A stretch of 64,000 bases of DNA. Origin: Parvularcula lutaonensis (lineage in GTDB: Bacteria > Pseudomonadota > Alphaproteobacteria > Caulobacterales > Parvularculaceae). The translations under genes were made by a program, and so were the position numbers. The notes beneath the pieces are model-generated. The model worked only from the letters and a program-made list of their open reading frames with translations. It was not told the origin of the DNA and did not search any database. The stretch lies in the NCBI RefSeq assembly GCF_014651915.1, contig NZ_BMXU01000002.1, forward strand, positions 1-64,000. Reading direction: 5' to 3'. Below, piece after piece: positions 55,201 through 63,630 of the stretch. How positions within the stretch are numbered: the stretch's first letter is position 1; each line of letters starts with the position of its first letter.

Positions 55201-55842
55201 CACGTCCTGCGCGGAGGCGAGGCTCAGGCCGATATTGGCGCCGTCCCGGACCCCTCCCGCACCGTAGTTCTCAGCCCACGAATCATTGAGCGGCGCCTTG
55301 TACTCCCAGTCACCCGCCGGGACGCTGAAGGTTTCCTGCCAGACCCCGTCGTCAGGATCGAAGGTCAGGTGCGTCGCGGCGCAATCGGCCTGCCAGTCAC
55401 CGGGGCAGCCAAGCTCCGACTGCAGGCTGCCGGCGATGGTCACCGCCGCGGGCTCGGGGATCGGCGCATCGCTGGAGATCGTCGTCGTCGCGTGGTCATA
55501 GATGAAGGTGACCGTGGTCATGGTCGCCAGCGACATCGGGATGTTCGCACCGTTCGGCGCTCCGCCTGCACCGTAATTCTCCGCCCAACTGTCGTTCAGC
55601 GCGACCTTGAATTCATAGGCCCCCGCCGGGACGTCGAAACTCCGGATCCAGACCGATCCGTCGAAGAAAAGCTCCGTGGCCGGGCAGTCAGGCTGCCAGT
55701 CTCCTGGGCAGCCAAGCTCGGATTGAAGGCTGCCGACGAGCGCGACACTGCTCGGCTGCTGCGCCGATGCGGCGCCGAGAAGGCCGGCCATAAGCGCGGC
55801 TGCGCTGCCGCTCATGCGGCAGACGGATTTGAAGGTAATCAT
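52228..55842 (-). CDS. Secreted type I pullulanase (GH13) with three X25-type modules
   Basis: This protein is 1204 residues. A signal peptide (SGSAAALMAGLLGAASA) is followed by three tandem modules of about 100 residues (about 29-125, 130-230, 232-335), each opening with GSxQSELGCPG(D/E)W and containing the SENYGAGG-type motif; these resemble the X25 modules of pullulanases and amylopullulanases. A pullulanase N-domain (YWLAEDVIAWDVP near 345), a CBM48-like domain (TIRLWAPTAHNVKLHLFD) and the GH13 barrel follow. Catalytic regions are VMDVVYNHT, GFRFDLMGHH (nucleophile Asp), GEGWNFG (acid Glu) and AAHDNETLYD. It debranches alpha-1,6 linkages in pullulan, glycogen or limit dextrins. The start ATG has a modest TAGGGA upstream. 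Confidence 0.92.
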   Translation of the reverse strand: MITFKSVCRMSGSAAALMAGLLGAASAQQPSSVALVGSLQSELGCPGDWQPDCPATELFFDGSVWIRSFDVPAGAYEFKVALNDSWAENYGAGGAPNGANIPMSLATMTTVTFIYDHATTTISSDAPIPEPAAVTIAGSLQSELGCPGDWQADCAATHLTFDPDDGVWQETFSVPAGDWEYKAPLNDSWAENYGAGGVRDGANIGLSLASAQDVKFYFSNATKWVTDNVNSRIVTAAGSFQSELGCPGEWQPWCLQSWLQDPDGDGFFTFATRKIPAGNYEVKAAVSEGWSENYGAGGVPNGANIGFSVANDGDQVVFTFNSATNELDVGGDLPKGDLSTARAYWLAEDVIAWDVPQESTVRIHHADQGGLTITKTGVQGGTAITLSPVGTVSGAEAQKFRHLTGLPTYQIPGADRAMIDDILRGQLVLSATDTAGAPIDATAIQFPGVLDDLYANDEDMGVVWNGVTPTIRLWAPTAHNVKLHLFDSSDQSQGPSQVLPMVRDDATGNWSVVGAPGWNRKYYLFEVEVFVRSTGQVETNLVTDPYSLSLSMDSLRSQIVNMDDGSLKPRKWDKLKKPAFAAPEDAVVYELHVRDFSMSDPEVKGVRKGTFMAFDRPAGRGLRHLRNLARSGLTHVHLLPAFDCATIPEDKSAWKTPGDLSIYPPDSDQQQAAIAQIRDEDGFNWCYDPFHYTVPEGSYSTEPDGPARIREFRTMVSGLNRLGLRTVMDVVYNHTSGSGQGDKSVLDKVVPDYYHRLNADGFIETSSCCANTATEHAMMEKLMLDSLEVWARDYKVDGFRFDLMGHHTKENIEKARDRLQALTLEEDGVDGSSIYLYGEGWNFGEVGNDARFTQATQRNMGDNTGVGSFNDRIRDAVRGGGPFDTGIDHVRRQGFANGLFLDPNFVNSGSQGEKDELLAQKDWIRLSLAGALEDYTFENQFGDVVPASQINYFGNPGAGYTSDPQEVINYVAAHDNETLYDINAYKLPRSATPLDRVRAQVFATAMVMFAQGVPFIHAGQEISRSKSMDRNSYNSGDWFNHLGYDYTDNGWGRGLPPAGDNQANWPEQAALLADPSLALDEDLIKMNAEMFRELLRIRKSHPLFRMQTADEVKQKLHFYNTGPNQNPALIVMGLGDDPAAPEVVVVFNGAPDAQTFAMAGKFELHPEQKSSIDRVVRRAEHDGHGFEVPGRTAAVFLGNPSNGK

Positions 55843-56198
55843 GTGGCGTTTCCCTAGGCGTTTATTCTGGTGGCTTTTTTGTTGTTATGGCCCGACGGTA
55901 ACGCGCGCGCAAAACCTGTCAACAGGATGTCGCAGGCCGCTGAATAGGCTAATCAATCTGAATCAATAGGAAATCAGGCGCAGCGATGAACGGCTGCGAG
56001 GAGGTTTAATCAGTACAGTGAATGCTGACGGAGCAATCCCTCAGCACCAGGACTGCTCGATCAGAGAGCTCGAGGCTGCGCCCGCGGCGCGACCGGACCA
56101 TTGTCGATGCTGAGAGCTGGGTCGGCAGCTACCGCTGCATTCTTCGCCTTCAAAACCTGCCCGGAGGTCTTGATCCACTCACGCGGACCGGCTGCGAA
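55843..56198. other. Gap between pullulanase and tRNA-Val with no supported gene
   Basis: I see no gene here. The region has a T-rich stretch just upstream of the pullulanase start (55861-55890), in which a promoter for that gene may lie, and a locally AT-rich patch (55945-55985). Open frames near 56022 have no ribosome binding site or protein-like content. Confidence 0.5.
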
Positions 56199-56273
<75 letters not shown>

Positions 56274-56316
56274 AGAGCGCCGGCCCTTAGCGTCGGCGCT
56301 CCGATGCTGCAAGCGC

Positions 56317-56532
56317 TTAGGGGCGGTTGACGGCGCCTTCGGAGAAGGTTTTGCACGTAAACCCCTTCGAGGTCACTTCAGCCACATTGCCCGCGCCGCA
56401 GGCTTCGATGGCGAGACGCGTACGCTCGGAGAGCGTCGTGCCGTCGTCGTCCCAGTCACCTGCGTCTGTGATGACACAGCCGGACAAGGCGACAGCGGAA
56501 AGCGCCGCGAGCGGCAGGGCGAATTTGATCAT
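56317..56532 (-). CDS. Small lipoprotein of unknown function
   Basis: This 71-residue protein has a lipobox (LPLAALSAVALSGC, Cys19) and a short acidic mature part with two further cysteines (EACGAG and FTCKTF) that could form a disulphide. A ribosome binding site AGGAGG-like sequence lies upstream of the ATG at 56532. I do not recognise a family. It lies between tRNA-Val and cpdR on the same strand as cpdR, but 86 bases away. Confidence 0.7.
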   Translation of the reverse strand: MIKFALPLAALSAVALSGCVITDAGDWDDDGTTLSERTRLAIEACGAGNVAEVTSKGFTCKTFSEGAVNRP

Positions 56533-56618
56533 GGAGTGCCTCCTTACTCTTACCGATATACGATAAGAACGCCTCCGGCCGTCTACAAGGCGCGCAGGCG
56601 CAAAAAGTGACCAGGAGG

Positions 56619-56978
56619 TCAGGCAGCGATCAGGCGGTCCACCTCGTCGACGAGGTCACGCAGGTGGAAGGGCTTCGAGAGCACTTTCGCTTCCTGCGGG
56701 GTACGGTTCGCCGGGTTGAGCGCGACGGCGGCGAAGCCTGTGATGAACATGATCTTCATCGCAGGATCGATGTCGGCGGCGCGGCGCGCCAGCTCGATGC
56801 CGTCCATCACCGGCATGACGATATCCGTCAGCAGGAGGTCGAATTCGCGAAGCTGCAGTTCCGACAGCGCTTCATCGCCCTGCCCCGCATCGACGACCAC
56901 ATGGCCGGCTCTCTCCAGCGCGCGCTTCAGAAATGCGCGCATCGACTCGTCGTCTTCGGCCAGGAGAATGGCGGCCAT
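56619..56978 (-). CDS. cpdR: CpdR-type single-domain response regulator
   Basis: This 119-residue receiver has no output domain. The acidic pair is Asp9/Asp10, the phospho-acceptor is Asp52 in LLLTDIVMPVMDG, the conserved Thr is in FITGFAA and the Lys in LSKPF. Length and sequence fit alphaproteobacterial CpdR, which in its unphosphorylated state primes the ClpXP protease for degradation of cell-cycle proteins, under control of the CckA-ChpT relay. It is divergent from an N-formylglutamate amidohydrolase, an arrangement seen around cpdR in Caulobacter relatives, which supports the name over other CheY-like proteins. Confidence 0.88.
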   Translation of the reverse strand: MAAILLAEDDESMRAFLKRALERAGHVVVDAGQGDEALSELQLREFDLLLTDIVMPVMDGIELARRAADIDPAMKIMFITGFAAVALNPANRTPQEAKVLSKPFHLRDLVDEVDRLIAA

Positions 56979-57167
56979 CGTTTGTCTTCCTTCTCGTCTA
57001 CGCGCGCATGATACGTAGACCCTCCTTAATCCCGCGTGAAGCCACGACCTTTCCTCACCCGACAGTGTTCACAGATCGCCGCTCCGGGCGCGACATCGAA
57101 GTGACACATTTTTGGGTTCTCACGTCAGGAATCCTTGCTACGTCTAGCGAGAGCTCAGCGGGGCAGC

Positions 57168-58040
57168 ATGGTCGCTCGTATCGTCAAGGACAGCTATCCG
57201 GGTCATACCCTCAGCCGCCCGGCCGACTGGCGACAGCCTTTCATCTTCTGCTGTCCCCATTCCGGCCGCGATTATCCGAGGAAGCTGCTCGGTCTCTCGC
57301 CGCTTCCCCTCGAAACGCTCCGCCGTTCCGAAGACGCCTATGTCGACCAGCTGATCCCGCAAATGGCGCAGGACCTCGTGCCGGTGCTCGGAGCTTCCTT
57401 CCCGCGCCTTTTCGTCGATGTGAACCGCTCGCCGCGGGAGCTTGACCCCCTTCTCTTCTCGGGTCCGCTCGATGATGCGTCGGAAAGCCGGAGCAACCGG
57501 GTCGTCGCGGGCTTCGGTGTCATCCCGAAGCTCGCAGCCGATGGCCGCCAGATCTACCCCTCCCGCCTTCCTTCAAGCGAGGCAAAGTCCCGGCTCAAGC
57601 ACTGCTACCGGCCGTATCACAAGGCCCTTGGAGGGTTGATCGAGGAGGCTCGGCGCCGCTTTCCCAGCGTGCTGGTCGTCGACTGGCACTCGATGCCGTC
57701 ATCGGCGGGGTCGTCAGGCAGGTTGCCCGACATTGTTCTCGGCGACCTCCACGGCGCCTCCTGCACCGAGGAGCAGGCGAGCCTTTGGGAGGACGCCTTC
57801 AGGGCTGAGGATTTCACGGTGACGCGCAACGCGCCCTATGCCGGCGGCTATGTTGCGGCGCACTACGGGCGCCCGGCCGATCGGGTTGGCGTCCTCCAAA
57901 TCGAAATCAACCGCTCATTGTACATGGACGAGCGCCGTGTCGCGCGAGGACGTGACTTCGCTGCCTTCGCTGCGAGAATCGAGAACGTCATCGACCGGGT
58001 TTTGATGTTAAATGCTCCCGCCGCCGTGGCTGCGGAGTAG
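57168..58040 (+). CDS. N-formylglutamate amidohydrolase family protein
   Basis: This 290-residue hydrolase has family blocks CCPHSGRDYP near 33-42 (metal His), VDVNRSPRELDP near 83-94, VVDWHSMPS near 165 (second metal-site His) and GVLQIEINRSLYMDE near 248. Enzymes of this family release formate from N-formylglutamate in histidine breakdown, but no hut gene is nearby. ATG at 57168 is used because it is followed by the conserved part; residues upstream are an open extension without signal. It is divergent from cpdR and ends before a hairpin terminator. Confidence 0.87.
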   Translation: MVARIVKDSYPGHTLSRPADWRQPFIFCCPHSGRDYPRKLLGLSPLPLETLRRSEDAYVDQLIPQMAQDLVPVLGASFPRLFVDVNRSPRELDPLLFSGPLDDASESRSNRVVAGFGVIPKLAADGRQIYPSRLPSSEAKSRLKHCYRPYHKALGGLIEEARRRFPSVLVVDWHSMPSSAGSSGRLPDIVLGDLHGASCTEEQASLWEDAFRAEDFTVTRNAPYAGGYVAAHYGRPADRVGVLQIEINRSLYMDERRVARGRDFAAFAARIENVIDRVLMLNAPAAVAAE

Positions 58041-58119
58041 AAAACTCTAAAGAATCGCAAGGGGTTGCCTTACGGTTTCGAAATCGCTTGCCCGGCGATT
58101 CAAAAACTGACAAAAGCTC

Positions 58120-58197
58120 AAAAAAAAAAAGGCCGCGACCGAAGTCGCGACCAGTCTTAGGGAGGAAACGCCCGGAAGGGCACGTCGACCAAGGGCC
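58120..58197 (-). ncRNA. MmgR/ar8 (suhB-type) small RNA, putative
   Basis: On the minus strand a stretch of about 77 bases reads GCCCTTCCGGGC (hairpin), then TTTCCTCCCT, then GGTCGCGACTTCGGTCGCGGC followed by an 11-base T-run. The single-stranded TTTCCTCCCT 10-mer between two hairpins and the strong terminator match what is described for the alphaproteobacterial ar8 family (MmgR in Sinorhizobium, linked to PHB/phasin control), which is about 77 nt long. A promoter with -35 TTGCAC (58235-58230) and a -10-like ATTTTA (58211-58206) predicts a start near 58197. The CCUCCC could pair with Shine-Dalgarno sequences. Confidence 0.7.
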
Positions 58198-58229
58198 GAC
58201 AGCCATAAAATGGCATCGGCCCTTTCTTT
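58193..58229 (+). terminator. Rho-independent terminator after the amidohydrolase gene
   Basis: GGGCCGA...TCGGCCC forms the outer stem, with an inner GCCAT/ATGGC pairing around AAA, followed by TTTCTTT. On the plus strand this ends the amidohydrolase transcript. The same bases on the minus strand contain the -10 of the putative small RNA, so the two signals overlap. Confidence 0.7.
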
Positions 58230-58352
58230 GTGCAAGCTCTTTTTTGCAGTGCACAACAAATCGGCCAAAACACCTCACCCCCTCGGGGCTTTCAGCCGGG
58301 CCTGCTTCAGCCGTGTGGTGACACGGGACCGCAGTCAGTTTAATGCGCCAGC

Positions 58353-59552
58353 ATGAGCACTGAGCCCACCAGCACCGCGTCCGCCGACCCGAGCGGACGC
58401 CTCCAGAACCTCGGCCGCAAGGTCCGCAATATCTCCAAGCCGAAGCGGAAATTCGAAATGCCGAATTCCCAGAGCGGCCTGAAGATCGTGATCGCCACCG
58501 ATGCGTGGAAACCGCAGCTCAACGGGGTTGTCACCACGCTCGATACGCTGGGCAACATCCTCAAGAGTTTCGGCAACGAAGTTCTCTACATCACCCCGCA
58601 GGATTTCCACTCGGTCCCGATGCCGAGCTACCCGGAAATCCGCCTGTCGCTCTTCCCGAACCGGAAGGTCGCCTCGATGATCAACGCTTTCCAGCCGGAC
58701 GCGATCCACATCGCGACGGAAGGCCCGATCGGCCGTGCCACGCGGCGCTTCTGCAAGCGGCGGAAATTCCCGTTCACCACGAGCTTTCACACCCGCTTCC
58801 CCGAATACGCCTATGACCGGATCCGGTTTCCGATCGACTGGGGCTACGCGCTGCTGCGTGACTTCCACAATGACGCGGAGACCTTGATGGTGGCCACGCC
58901 GGGCCTGATGGAGGAACTCGAAGCCAAGGGCTTCAAGAACATGAAGCTTTGGGCCCGCGGCGTGGACACGAAGAAGTTCCGGCCGATGGAAACGAATGTC
59001 TATGACGGCCTTCCTCGCCCGATCATGACCTATGTCGGCCGCTTCGCCGTCGAAAAGTCGCTCGAGGATTTCCTCGACCTCGACCTCCCCGGCACCAAGG
59101 TGATGGTGGGCCATGGCCCCCAGGAAGAAGAGCTCAAGGCCAAGTACAAGGACAAGAACGTCCACTGGGCCGGCACCCATTACGATGAGGACCTGGTGAA
59201 ACACTTCGCGGGCTCGGACGTCTTCGTGTTCCCCTCGCGCACCGACACCTTCGGCCTCGTCAATGTCGAGGCCTTGGCATGCGGCGTACCGGTGGCCGCC
59301 TATCCCGTCCGTGGGCCGCTCGAGATCCTTGGCGATGCTCCGGAGGGCTGCGGCTGCATGCATGAAGACCTCAAGGTCGCCATCGAAACCGCGCTCGAGA
59401 AAAGAGACCCCGAGGCATGCCGTGCGCACGCCATGAAGTTCTCCTGGGAGGAAGGCGCCAAGCAGTTCATCGCCAATCTCGAGATACCGGGCTTTGACAA
59501 GGAATGGTGGCTGCGCTCGGCCAAGATGGCTGATGACGCGATCCTGCCCTGA
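58353..59552 (+). CDS. GT4-family glycosyltransferase
   Basis: This 399-residue protein has two Rossmann-like domains. It carries DAWKPQLNGVVTTLDTLG near 50-67 (acceptor side), VGRFAVEKSLEDFLDL near 225 and the nucleotide-sugar motif FPSRTDTFGLVNVEALACG near 292-310 with the E-x7-E pattern. The first 38 residues are Ser/Pro/Lys-rich and unrelated to the fold. Similar proteins transfer mannose or other sugars to lipids (MgtA/PimB-like). It stands 70 bases before plsX on the same strand; a role in membrane lipid or envelope glycolipid is plausible but not shown. Confidence 0.85.
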   Translation: MSTEPTSTASADPSGRLQNLGRKVRNISKPKRKFEMPNSQSGLKIVIATDAWKPQLNGVVTTLDTLGNILKSFGNEVLYITPQDFHSVPMPSYPEIRLSLFPNRKVASMINAFQPDAIHIATEGPIGRATRRFCKRRKFPFTTSFHTRFPEYAYDRIRFPIDWGYALLRDFHNDAETLMVATPGLMEELEAKGFKNMKLWARGVDTKKFRPMETNVYDGLPRPIMTYVGRFAVEKSLEDFLDLDLPGTKVMVGHGPQEEELKAKYKDKNVHWAGTHYDEDLVKHFAGSDVFVFPSRTDTFGLVNVEALACGVPVAAYPVRGPLEILGDAPEGCGCMHEDLKVAIETALEKRDPEACRAHAMKFSWEEGAKQFIANLEIPGFDKEWWLRSAKMADDAILP

Positions 59553-59622
59553 GGCGGACACGAAACAAGACTGGGGCTGCGCCTGTTCGGAAATGCGGGC
59601 GCAAGAGGATAAAGGGCCTGAC

Positions 59623-60699
59623 ATGGCAATGCAGATGGACCGCACCGCGCTGACGCTCGCCGTCGACGTGATGGGCGGCGACAAAGGGCCGAAAGAAGTG
59701 ATCCATGGCGCCCAGATCGCGGTGAACCGCGGCCTGCAGGCCAAGCTCCTTCTCGTCGGTCGCGAAAACATCATCGAGGAAGCGCTGGCGGAGCACCCGA
59801 TCGGTGACCATCCTGTCGAGATCCAGCACGCCGATGGCGTCGTCGCCATGGACGACAAGCCAGCCCGCGCCCTGCGCCGCAGCAAGGACAGCTCCATGTG
59901 GGGCGCCGTCGCGTCAGTGAAGGAAGGGCGCGCGGACGGTGTCATTTCCTGCGGCAACACGGGCGCGCTGATGGCGATCTCGCGCCTCCAGCTGCGCATG
60001 ATCGAGGGCATCGATCGCCCTGCTGCTTCCGCGCTCTGGCCCAGCCGCTCGGGCAAGGCCGTGGTGCTCGATGTCGGCGCTAATGTCGAAGTCACCGCAG
60101 AGCAGCTCGTCCAGTTCGCGATCATGGGCGAGGCTTACTACCGTGCACTGACGGAAAAGGAGCGTCCGGTCGTCGGCCTGCTGAACGTCGGCGAGGAAGA
60201 CCTCAAGGGCAATACGCTGATCCGCAACGCCGCCAAGATCCTGCGCGAAGCGGACCCGGAGATGGCCTTCTGCGGCTTCGTCGAAGGCAACGACATCTCC
60301 TCGGGTGAGGTTGATGTCGTCGTCACCGATGGCTTCACCGGCAACATCGCACTGAAAACAGCCGAGGGGACCGCCCGGCTTGTCGGGGCATGGGTCAAGG
60401 AAGCGTTGACCTCGAACCTGATGGCCAAGGCCGGGGCGGCATTGATGATGCCGTCGCTCAAGAAGCTCAAGACGCGCATGGACCCTGCCTCCGTGAACGG
60501 AGCGCCGCTCCTTGGCCTTGGCGGGCTCGTCGTGAAGAGCCATGGCGGTGCCGAGGCGGAGGGTATCTGCTCGGCCCTGATGACCACGGAAGAACTCGCG
60601 GCGCACCCCTTCCTCGACGCCATCGCCAAAACCGTGGCCAGCGTGAACGACCGCGCCAAGTCGGTCGACGTCGAAGACATCGCGGCCGCTGCGGAATGA
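59623..60699 (+). CDS. plsX: Phosphate acyltransferase PlsX
   Basis: This 358-residue protein makes acyl-phosphate from acyl-ACP for the PlsX/PlsY route of phospholipid synthesis. The N-terminal [20 protein letters not shown] and the block [15 protein letters not shown] near 105-119 are diagnostic. The ATG at 59623 is used: it precedes the conserved block by nine residues and has AGAGGATAAAGGG upstream. Its stop overlaps the fabH start (ATGA). It is the first gene of the plsX-fabH-ihfA-merR cluster common in alphaproteobacteria. Confidence 0.95.
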   Translation: MAMQMDRTALTLAVDVMGGDKGPKEVIHGAQIAVNRGLQAKLLLVGRENIIEEALAEHPIGDHPVEIQHADGVVAMDDKPARALRRSKDSSMWGAVASVKEGRADGVISCGNTGALMAISRLQLRMIEGIDRPAASALWPSRSGKAVVLDVGANVEVTAEQLVQFAIMGEAYYRALTEKERPVVGLLNVGEEDLKGNTLIRNAAKILREADPEMAFCGFVEGNDISSGEVDVVVTDGFTGNIALKTAEGTARLVGAWVKEALTSNLMAKAGAALMMPSLKKLKTRMDPASVNGAPLLGLGGLVVKSHGGAEAEGICSALMTTEELAAHPFLDAIAKTVASVNDRAKSVDVEDIAAAAE

Positions 60700-61655
60700 C
60701 GCGCGCTGTCCTCCTCGGGGTCGGCAGCGCCCTCCCCGCCCGCGTCGTCAGCAACGACGAACTCGCCGAGAAGATCGACACGTCGGATGAATGGATCCGT
60801 GAACGGACCGGTATTCGCCAGCGCTACATCGCTGATGAAAGCGAGACCACCGTCAGCCTTGGCACCGAAGCCGCGCGCAAGGCTCTCGATGATGCGGGCC
60901 TCGACGCGGGCGACATCGACCTCATCGTCCTCGCAACGGCGACACCCAACAACACCTTCCCCGCCAGTGCAGCGCTGATCCAGAGGGAGCTTGGTATCCG
61001 GAACGGTGCCGCTTTCGACGTGCAGGCCGTCTGCTCGGGCTTTCTCTACGCCCTGTCCCTGACCGCGAGCCTCCTCGAAACCGGGCAGCACAAGCGCGCG
61101 CTCGTGATTGGTGCGGAGACCTTCTCCCGCATTCTCGACTGGGAAGACCGCCGCACCTGCGTCCTCTTCGGCGACGGCGCAGGCGCCTTTGTCCTCGAGG
61201 CGCAGGAAACCGATGATCGCGGCGTCCTCGCATCGGTCATGCGCTGCGACGGCAGCCTCTCCGACATCCTCTATGTCGATGGCGGTCCCTCCTCGACCCA
61301 GACGACGGGCTACCTCCGCATGGATGGCCCGAAGGTGTTCAAGGAGGCCGTCAGCCGAATCAGCGGCGCGATTGTCGAATGCGCAGAGGGTGCAGGGGTG
61401 GCGATTCCCGACATTGACTGGTTCGTCCCCCACCAGGCCAACCAGCGAATTCTCGTGGGCGTCGCGAAAAAGCTGAAACTCGACGAGAGCCGGGTCATCT
61501 CGACCGTTGCGGAACACGCAAACACTTCAGCGGCTTCCATCCCTCTCGCCTTCGACCGGGCCTGGCGCGATGGCCGGATCGGCCGCGGCGAGCTCTGTAT
61601 GCTCGAAGGAATGGGCGGCGGCCTCACTTGGGGCGCAGTCCTGCTCCGTACCTAA
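60696..61655 (+). CDS. fabH: Beta-ketoacyl-ACP synthase III
   Basis: This 319-residue condensing enzyme starts type II fatty-acid synthesis from acetyl-CoA and malonyl-ACP. The catalytic triad is complete: Cys113 in [11 protein letters not shown], His in [10 protein letters not shown] and Asn in [12 protein letters not shown]. The start overlaps the plsX stop. Length equals E. coli FabH. It is translationally coupled with plsX. Confidence 0.96.
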   Translation: MTRAVLLGVGSALPARVVSNDELAEKIDTSDEWIRERTGIRQRYIADESETTVSLGTEAARKALDDAGLDAGDIDLIVLATATPNNTFPASAALIQRELGIRNGAAFDVQAVCSGFLYALSLTASLLETGQHKRALVIGAETFSRILDWEDRRTCVLFGDGAGAFVLEAQETDDRGVLASVMRCDGSLSDILYVDGGPSSTQTTGYLRMDGPKVFKEAVSRISGAIVECAEGAGVAIPDIDWFVPHQANQRILVGVAKKLKLDESRVISTVAEHANTSAASIPLAFDRAWRDGRIGRGELCMLEGMGGGLTWGAVLLRT

Positions 61656-61735
61656 ATTTTGAACATATGATATGACGTGCTACCGAGTCGGTGAAAAGGG
61701 CGATCCCCCGCCCTGATACCGAGTGGATGAACACC

Positions 61736-62047
61736 ATGTCCCGTACGCGAACCCGTGCCGACCTGACTGACGCCGTCCACCGCCACGTGGGCCTCTCCCG
61801 ATCGGAGTCGGCTTCGTTCGTGGAGAGCCTTCTCGGACACATCACCGAACGTCTCGAGAGTGGCGAGACCGTCAAGCTTTCGAGCTTCGGCACCTTCCAG
61901 ATCCGCTCGAAGAACGAGCGGATGGGCCGGAACCCGAAGACCGGCGAAGAAGTCCCCATTACCCCCCGGAGGGTACTGACCTTCCGAGCGAGTCATGTTC
62001 TCAAGGACAAGATCAACGAGTGCATGCGCGAACGGGGCGGTGAATGA
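61736..62047 (+). CDS. ihfA: Integration host factor alpha subunit
   Basis: This 103-residue DNA-bending protein of the HU/IHF family forms a heterodimer with IhfB. Features are [21 protein letters not shown] near the N-terminus, the arm hairpin [25 protein letters not shown] and the C-terminal [15 protein letters not shown] at 61736 matches the usual IhfA start; an in-frame ATG three codons earlier is possible. Its stop overlaps the MerR gene start by ATGA. Alpha rather than beta is assigned from the conserved cluster with plsX, fabH and merR. Confidence 0.92.
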   Translation: MSRTRTRADLTDAVHRHVGLSRSESASFVESLLGHITERLESGETVKLSSFGTFQIRSKNERMGRNPKTGEEVPITPRRVLTFRASHVLKDKINECMRERGGE

Positions 62048-62442
62048 CAAAGATCACGAAGGAACCTACGGCCTTCCGGACCATCTCGGAGGCTTCCGAG
62101 GAGCTCGGCGTTGCCCAGCACGTGCTCCGGCACTGGGAGGACGTTTTCTCCCCGGTCAGGCCGATGCGCCGCGCGGGCGGACGCAGGCTCTACCGGGTGC
62201 AGGACATCGAGCTGCTGCGGGGCATCAAGCGCCTGCTCCACGAAGAGGGCTACACCACCAAGGGCGTCCAGAAGATCCTGAAGTCCGACGGCGCCGACCA
62301 CGTGGCGGCAATCGGCAGGGGTGACGTCGCGCCCTCCTCCGCCGGGACCGCAGACGCCAACACGTCCGAGCTCCTGAAGGAACTCGAAGGTCTCCTTGCC
62401 GACGTGAAGAGCGCCCGGAACGTCATCAGCAAGCTGGTCTGA
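62044..62442 (+). CDS. MerR-family regulator
   Basis: This 132-residue protein has a winged HTH of the MerR type: [23 protein letters not shown] near 11-33 and [24 protein letters not shown] near 41-64. No cysteines typical of metal sensors are seen; the C-terminal region is a short coiled coil ([23 protein letters not shown]). This is the conserved MerR-like gene that follows ihfA in alphaproteobacteria. Its target is unknown. Start overlaps the ihfA stop. Confidence 0.88.
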   Translation: MTKITKEPTAFRTISEASEELGVAQHVLRHWEDVFSPVRPMRRAGGRRLYRVQDIELLRGIKRLLHEEGYTTKGVQKILKSDGADHVAAIGRGDVAPSSAGTADANTSELLKELEGLLADVKSARNVISKLV

Positions 62443-62579
62443 TCACGTCCGGCTGAGCGCCCTCGCTTTTTGTTCACGAGCGCTAAAGCGCACCGTTTCG
62501 TGTGTTCCATTCCGGAACGCGCGCGGTGCCCTGTTCGTTTTCCTGTCAGACGTTGTTCCTCATGGAAGGAGCCTGACAA

Positions 62580-63566
62580 ATGAAGAACGGACGATTACTG
62601 ACGCTTTCCATCCTCAGCAGCACCGCGCTCAGCGCCTGCGCAAGCGACTACGACCCGTACGGGCGCTACGGCGCAGAAATCCCCGTGACGCGTGCGGCAT
62701 CGGTCCAGACCTATGACCGCTACAGCCGCTACGACGATGTGAGCCCGTATGAAGTGGCGAACGTCCGGGACGATTATCGCGGCATTGCGGGAGCGCGGTA
62801 TGCCCACACCGTTTTCGACGATGTGACCGCCGAGCGTTTCGACGGCGATTGCGAGCCCGTCGTGACGGTGGCCTATGGCGACACGGTCAGCGACATTGCG
62901 GAATATTGCGACACCACCGTCGCCGCGATCATGGCAGCGAATCCGTCGCTGTCCAACCCGCATGCCCTTCGTGTCGGCCAGACCCTCCGTATTCCGAATA
63001 TTCGCGGCTCTGTCTATGAAGGCCAGCGCTTCTCCCCCGCCCCTGCCCGTGTGGCTTCCGTCACACCGAGGGTTGAGACTTACGCCAGTCCGGCTGTGGC
63101 CCCGACCACCGACCGGCTGATCGACACACCGCCAATCACGACGGCGACGAATGTCGTCACCCGTGCCACGCCCCCGGCCAGCGCGCCTGTAGTCATCTAT
63201 ATCAACAGCAATCCCGCCCCTGCCAGCGCGCAGGGTACGGCCGTCATCACCGTCGACACCAATGCTCCGCATACGATCCGTCAGGATGACTACCGCGCGC
63301 CGACGGTCACGACCGGCGGCAGCTACCGCTTGGTCAGCGGCACGGGCCAACTCGAACAGCCCTTGGGAACGGTCCCGGCTGGCTCGACCGTCCATTACCG
63401 GACAAGCCTGCCCAAGGATGCGGCCTATGAAGACCTCGGCACGGCCTGCATGGAAGAGCGCCCTGATGGCGCGCGGATCTTCTCCGTGTCCACCAGCCTC
63501 GCAGGCCCTGCCTGCGGCAACGCCCGCCCGGTCAGGCTCTACAAATCGGCCAGCATTCCGAAGTAG
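62580..63566 (+). CDS. LysM-domain lipoprotein
   Basis: This 328-residue protein has a lipoprotein signal (LTLSILSSTALSAC, Cys20). A LysM domain runs from about 95 to 140: VTVAYGDTVSDIAEYCDTT through HALRVGQTLRIPN, with the GDT and N-P-L residues of peptidoglycan-binding LysM. The rest is Pro/Thr/Ala-rich and of low complexity, ending in a Cys-containing C-terminal region (GTACMEERPDGA, LAGPACGNARP). No peptidase domain follows the LysM, so it is more likely a cell-wall anchor or partner. A good GGAGC ribosome binding site precedes the ATG. It is followed by a long hairpin and tRNA-Pro. Confidence 0.85.
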   Translation: MKNGRLLTLSILSSTALSACASDYDPYGRYGAEIPVTRAASVQTYDRYSRYDDVSPYEVANVRDDYRGIAGARYAHTVFDDVTAERFDGDCEPVVTVAYGDTVSDIAEYCDTTVAAIMAANPSLSNPHALRVGQTLRIPNIRGSVYEGQRFSPAPARVASVTPRVETYASPAVAPTTDRLIDTPPITTATNVVTRATPPASAPVVIYINSNPAPASAQGTAVITVDTNAPHTIRQDDYRAPTVTTGGSYRLVSGTGQLEQPLGTVPAGSTVHYRTSLPKDAAYEDLGTACMEERPDGARIFSVSTSLAGPACGNARPVRLYKSASIPK

Positions 63567-63580
63567 CGAGAACGACCTTG

Positions 63581-63625
63581 CCGCCTCGGGAACAGGGTGT
63601 TATTGCCCTGCTCCCGCCTAGGCGG
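63581..63625. repeat. Long imperfect inverted repeat before tRNA-Pro
   Basis: CCGCCT and AGGCGG form outer arms, followed inward by GGGA/TCCC and CAGGG/CCCTG around a TGTTATTG loop. It lies between the LysM gene and tRNA-Pro. No T-run follows, so it may be a processing site or a weak terminator. Confidence 0.5.
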
Positions 63626-63630
63626 ACGGT

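Noticed and set aside
58335-60125. Minus-strand open frame of about 596 codons over the glycosyltransferase and plsX genes
   Set aside because: Both plus-strand genes are recognisable families with intact motifs; the opposite frame has none.
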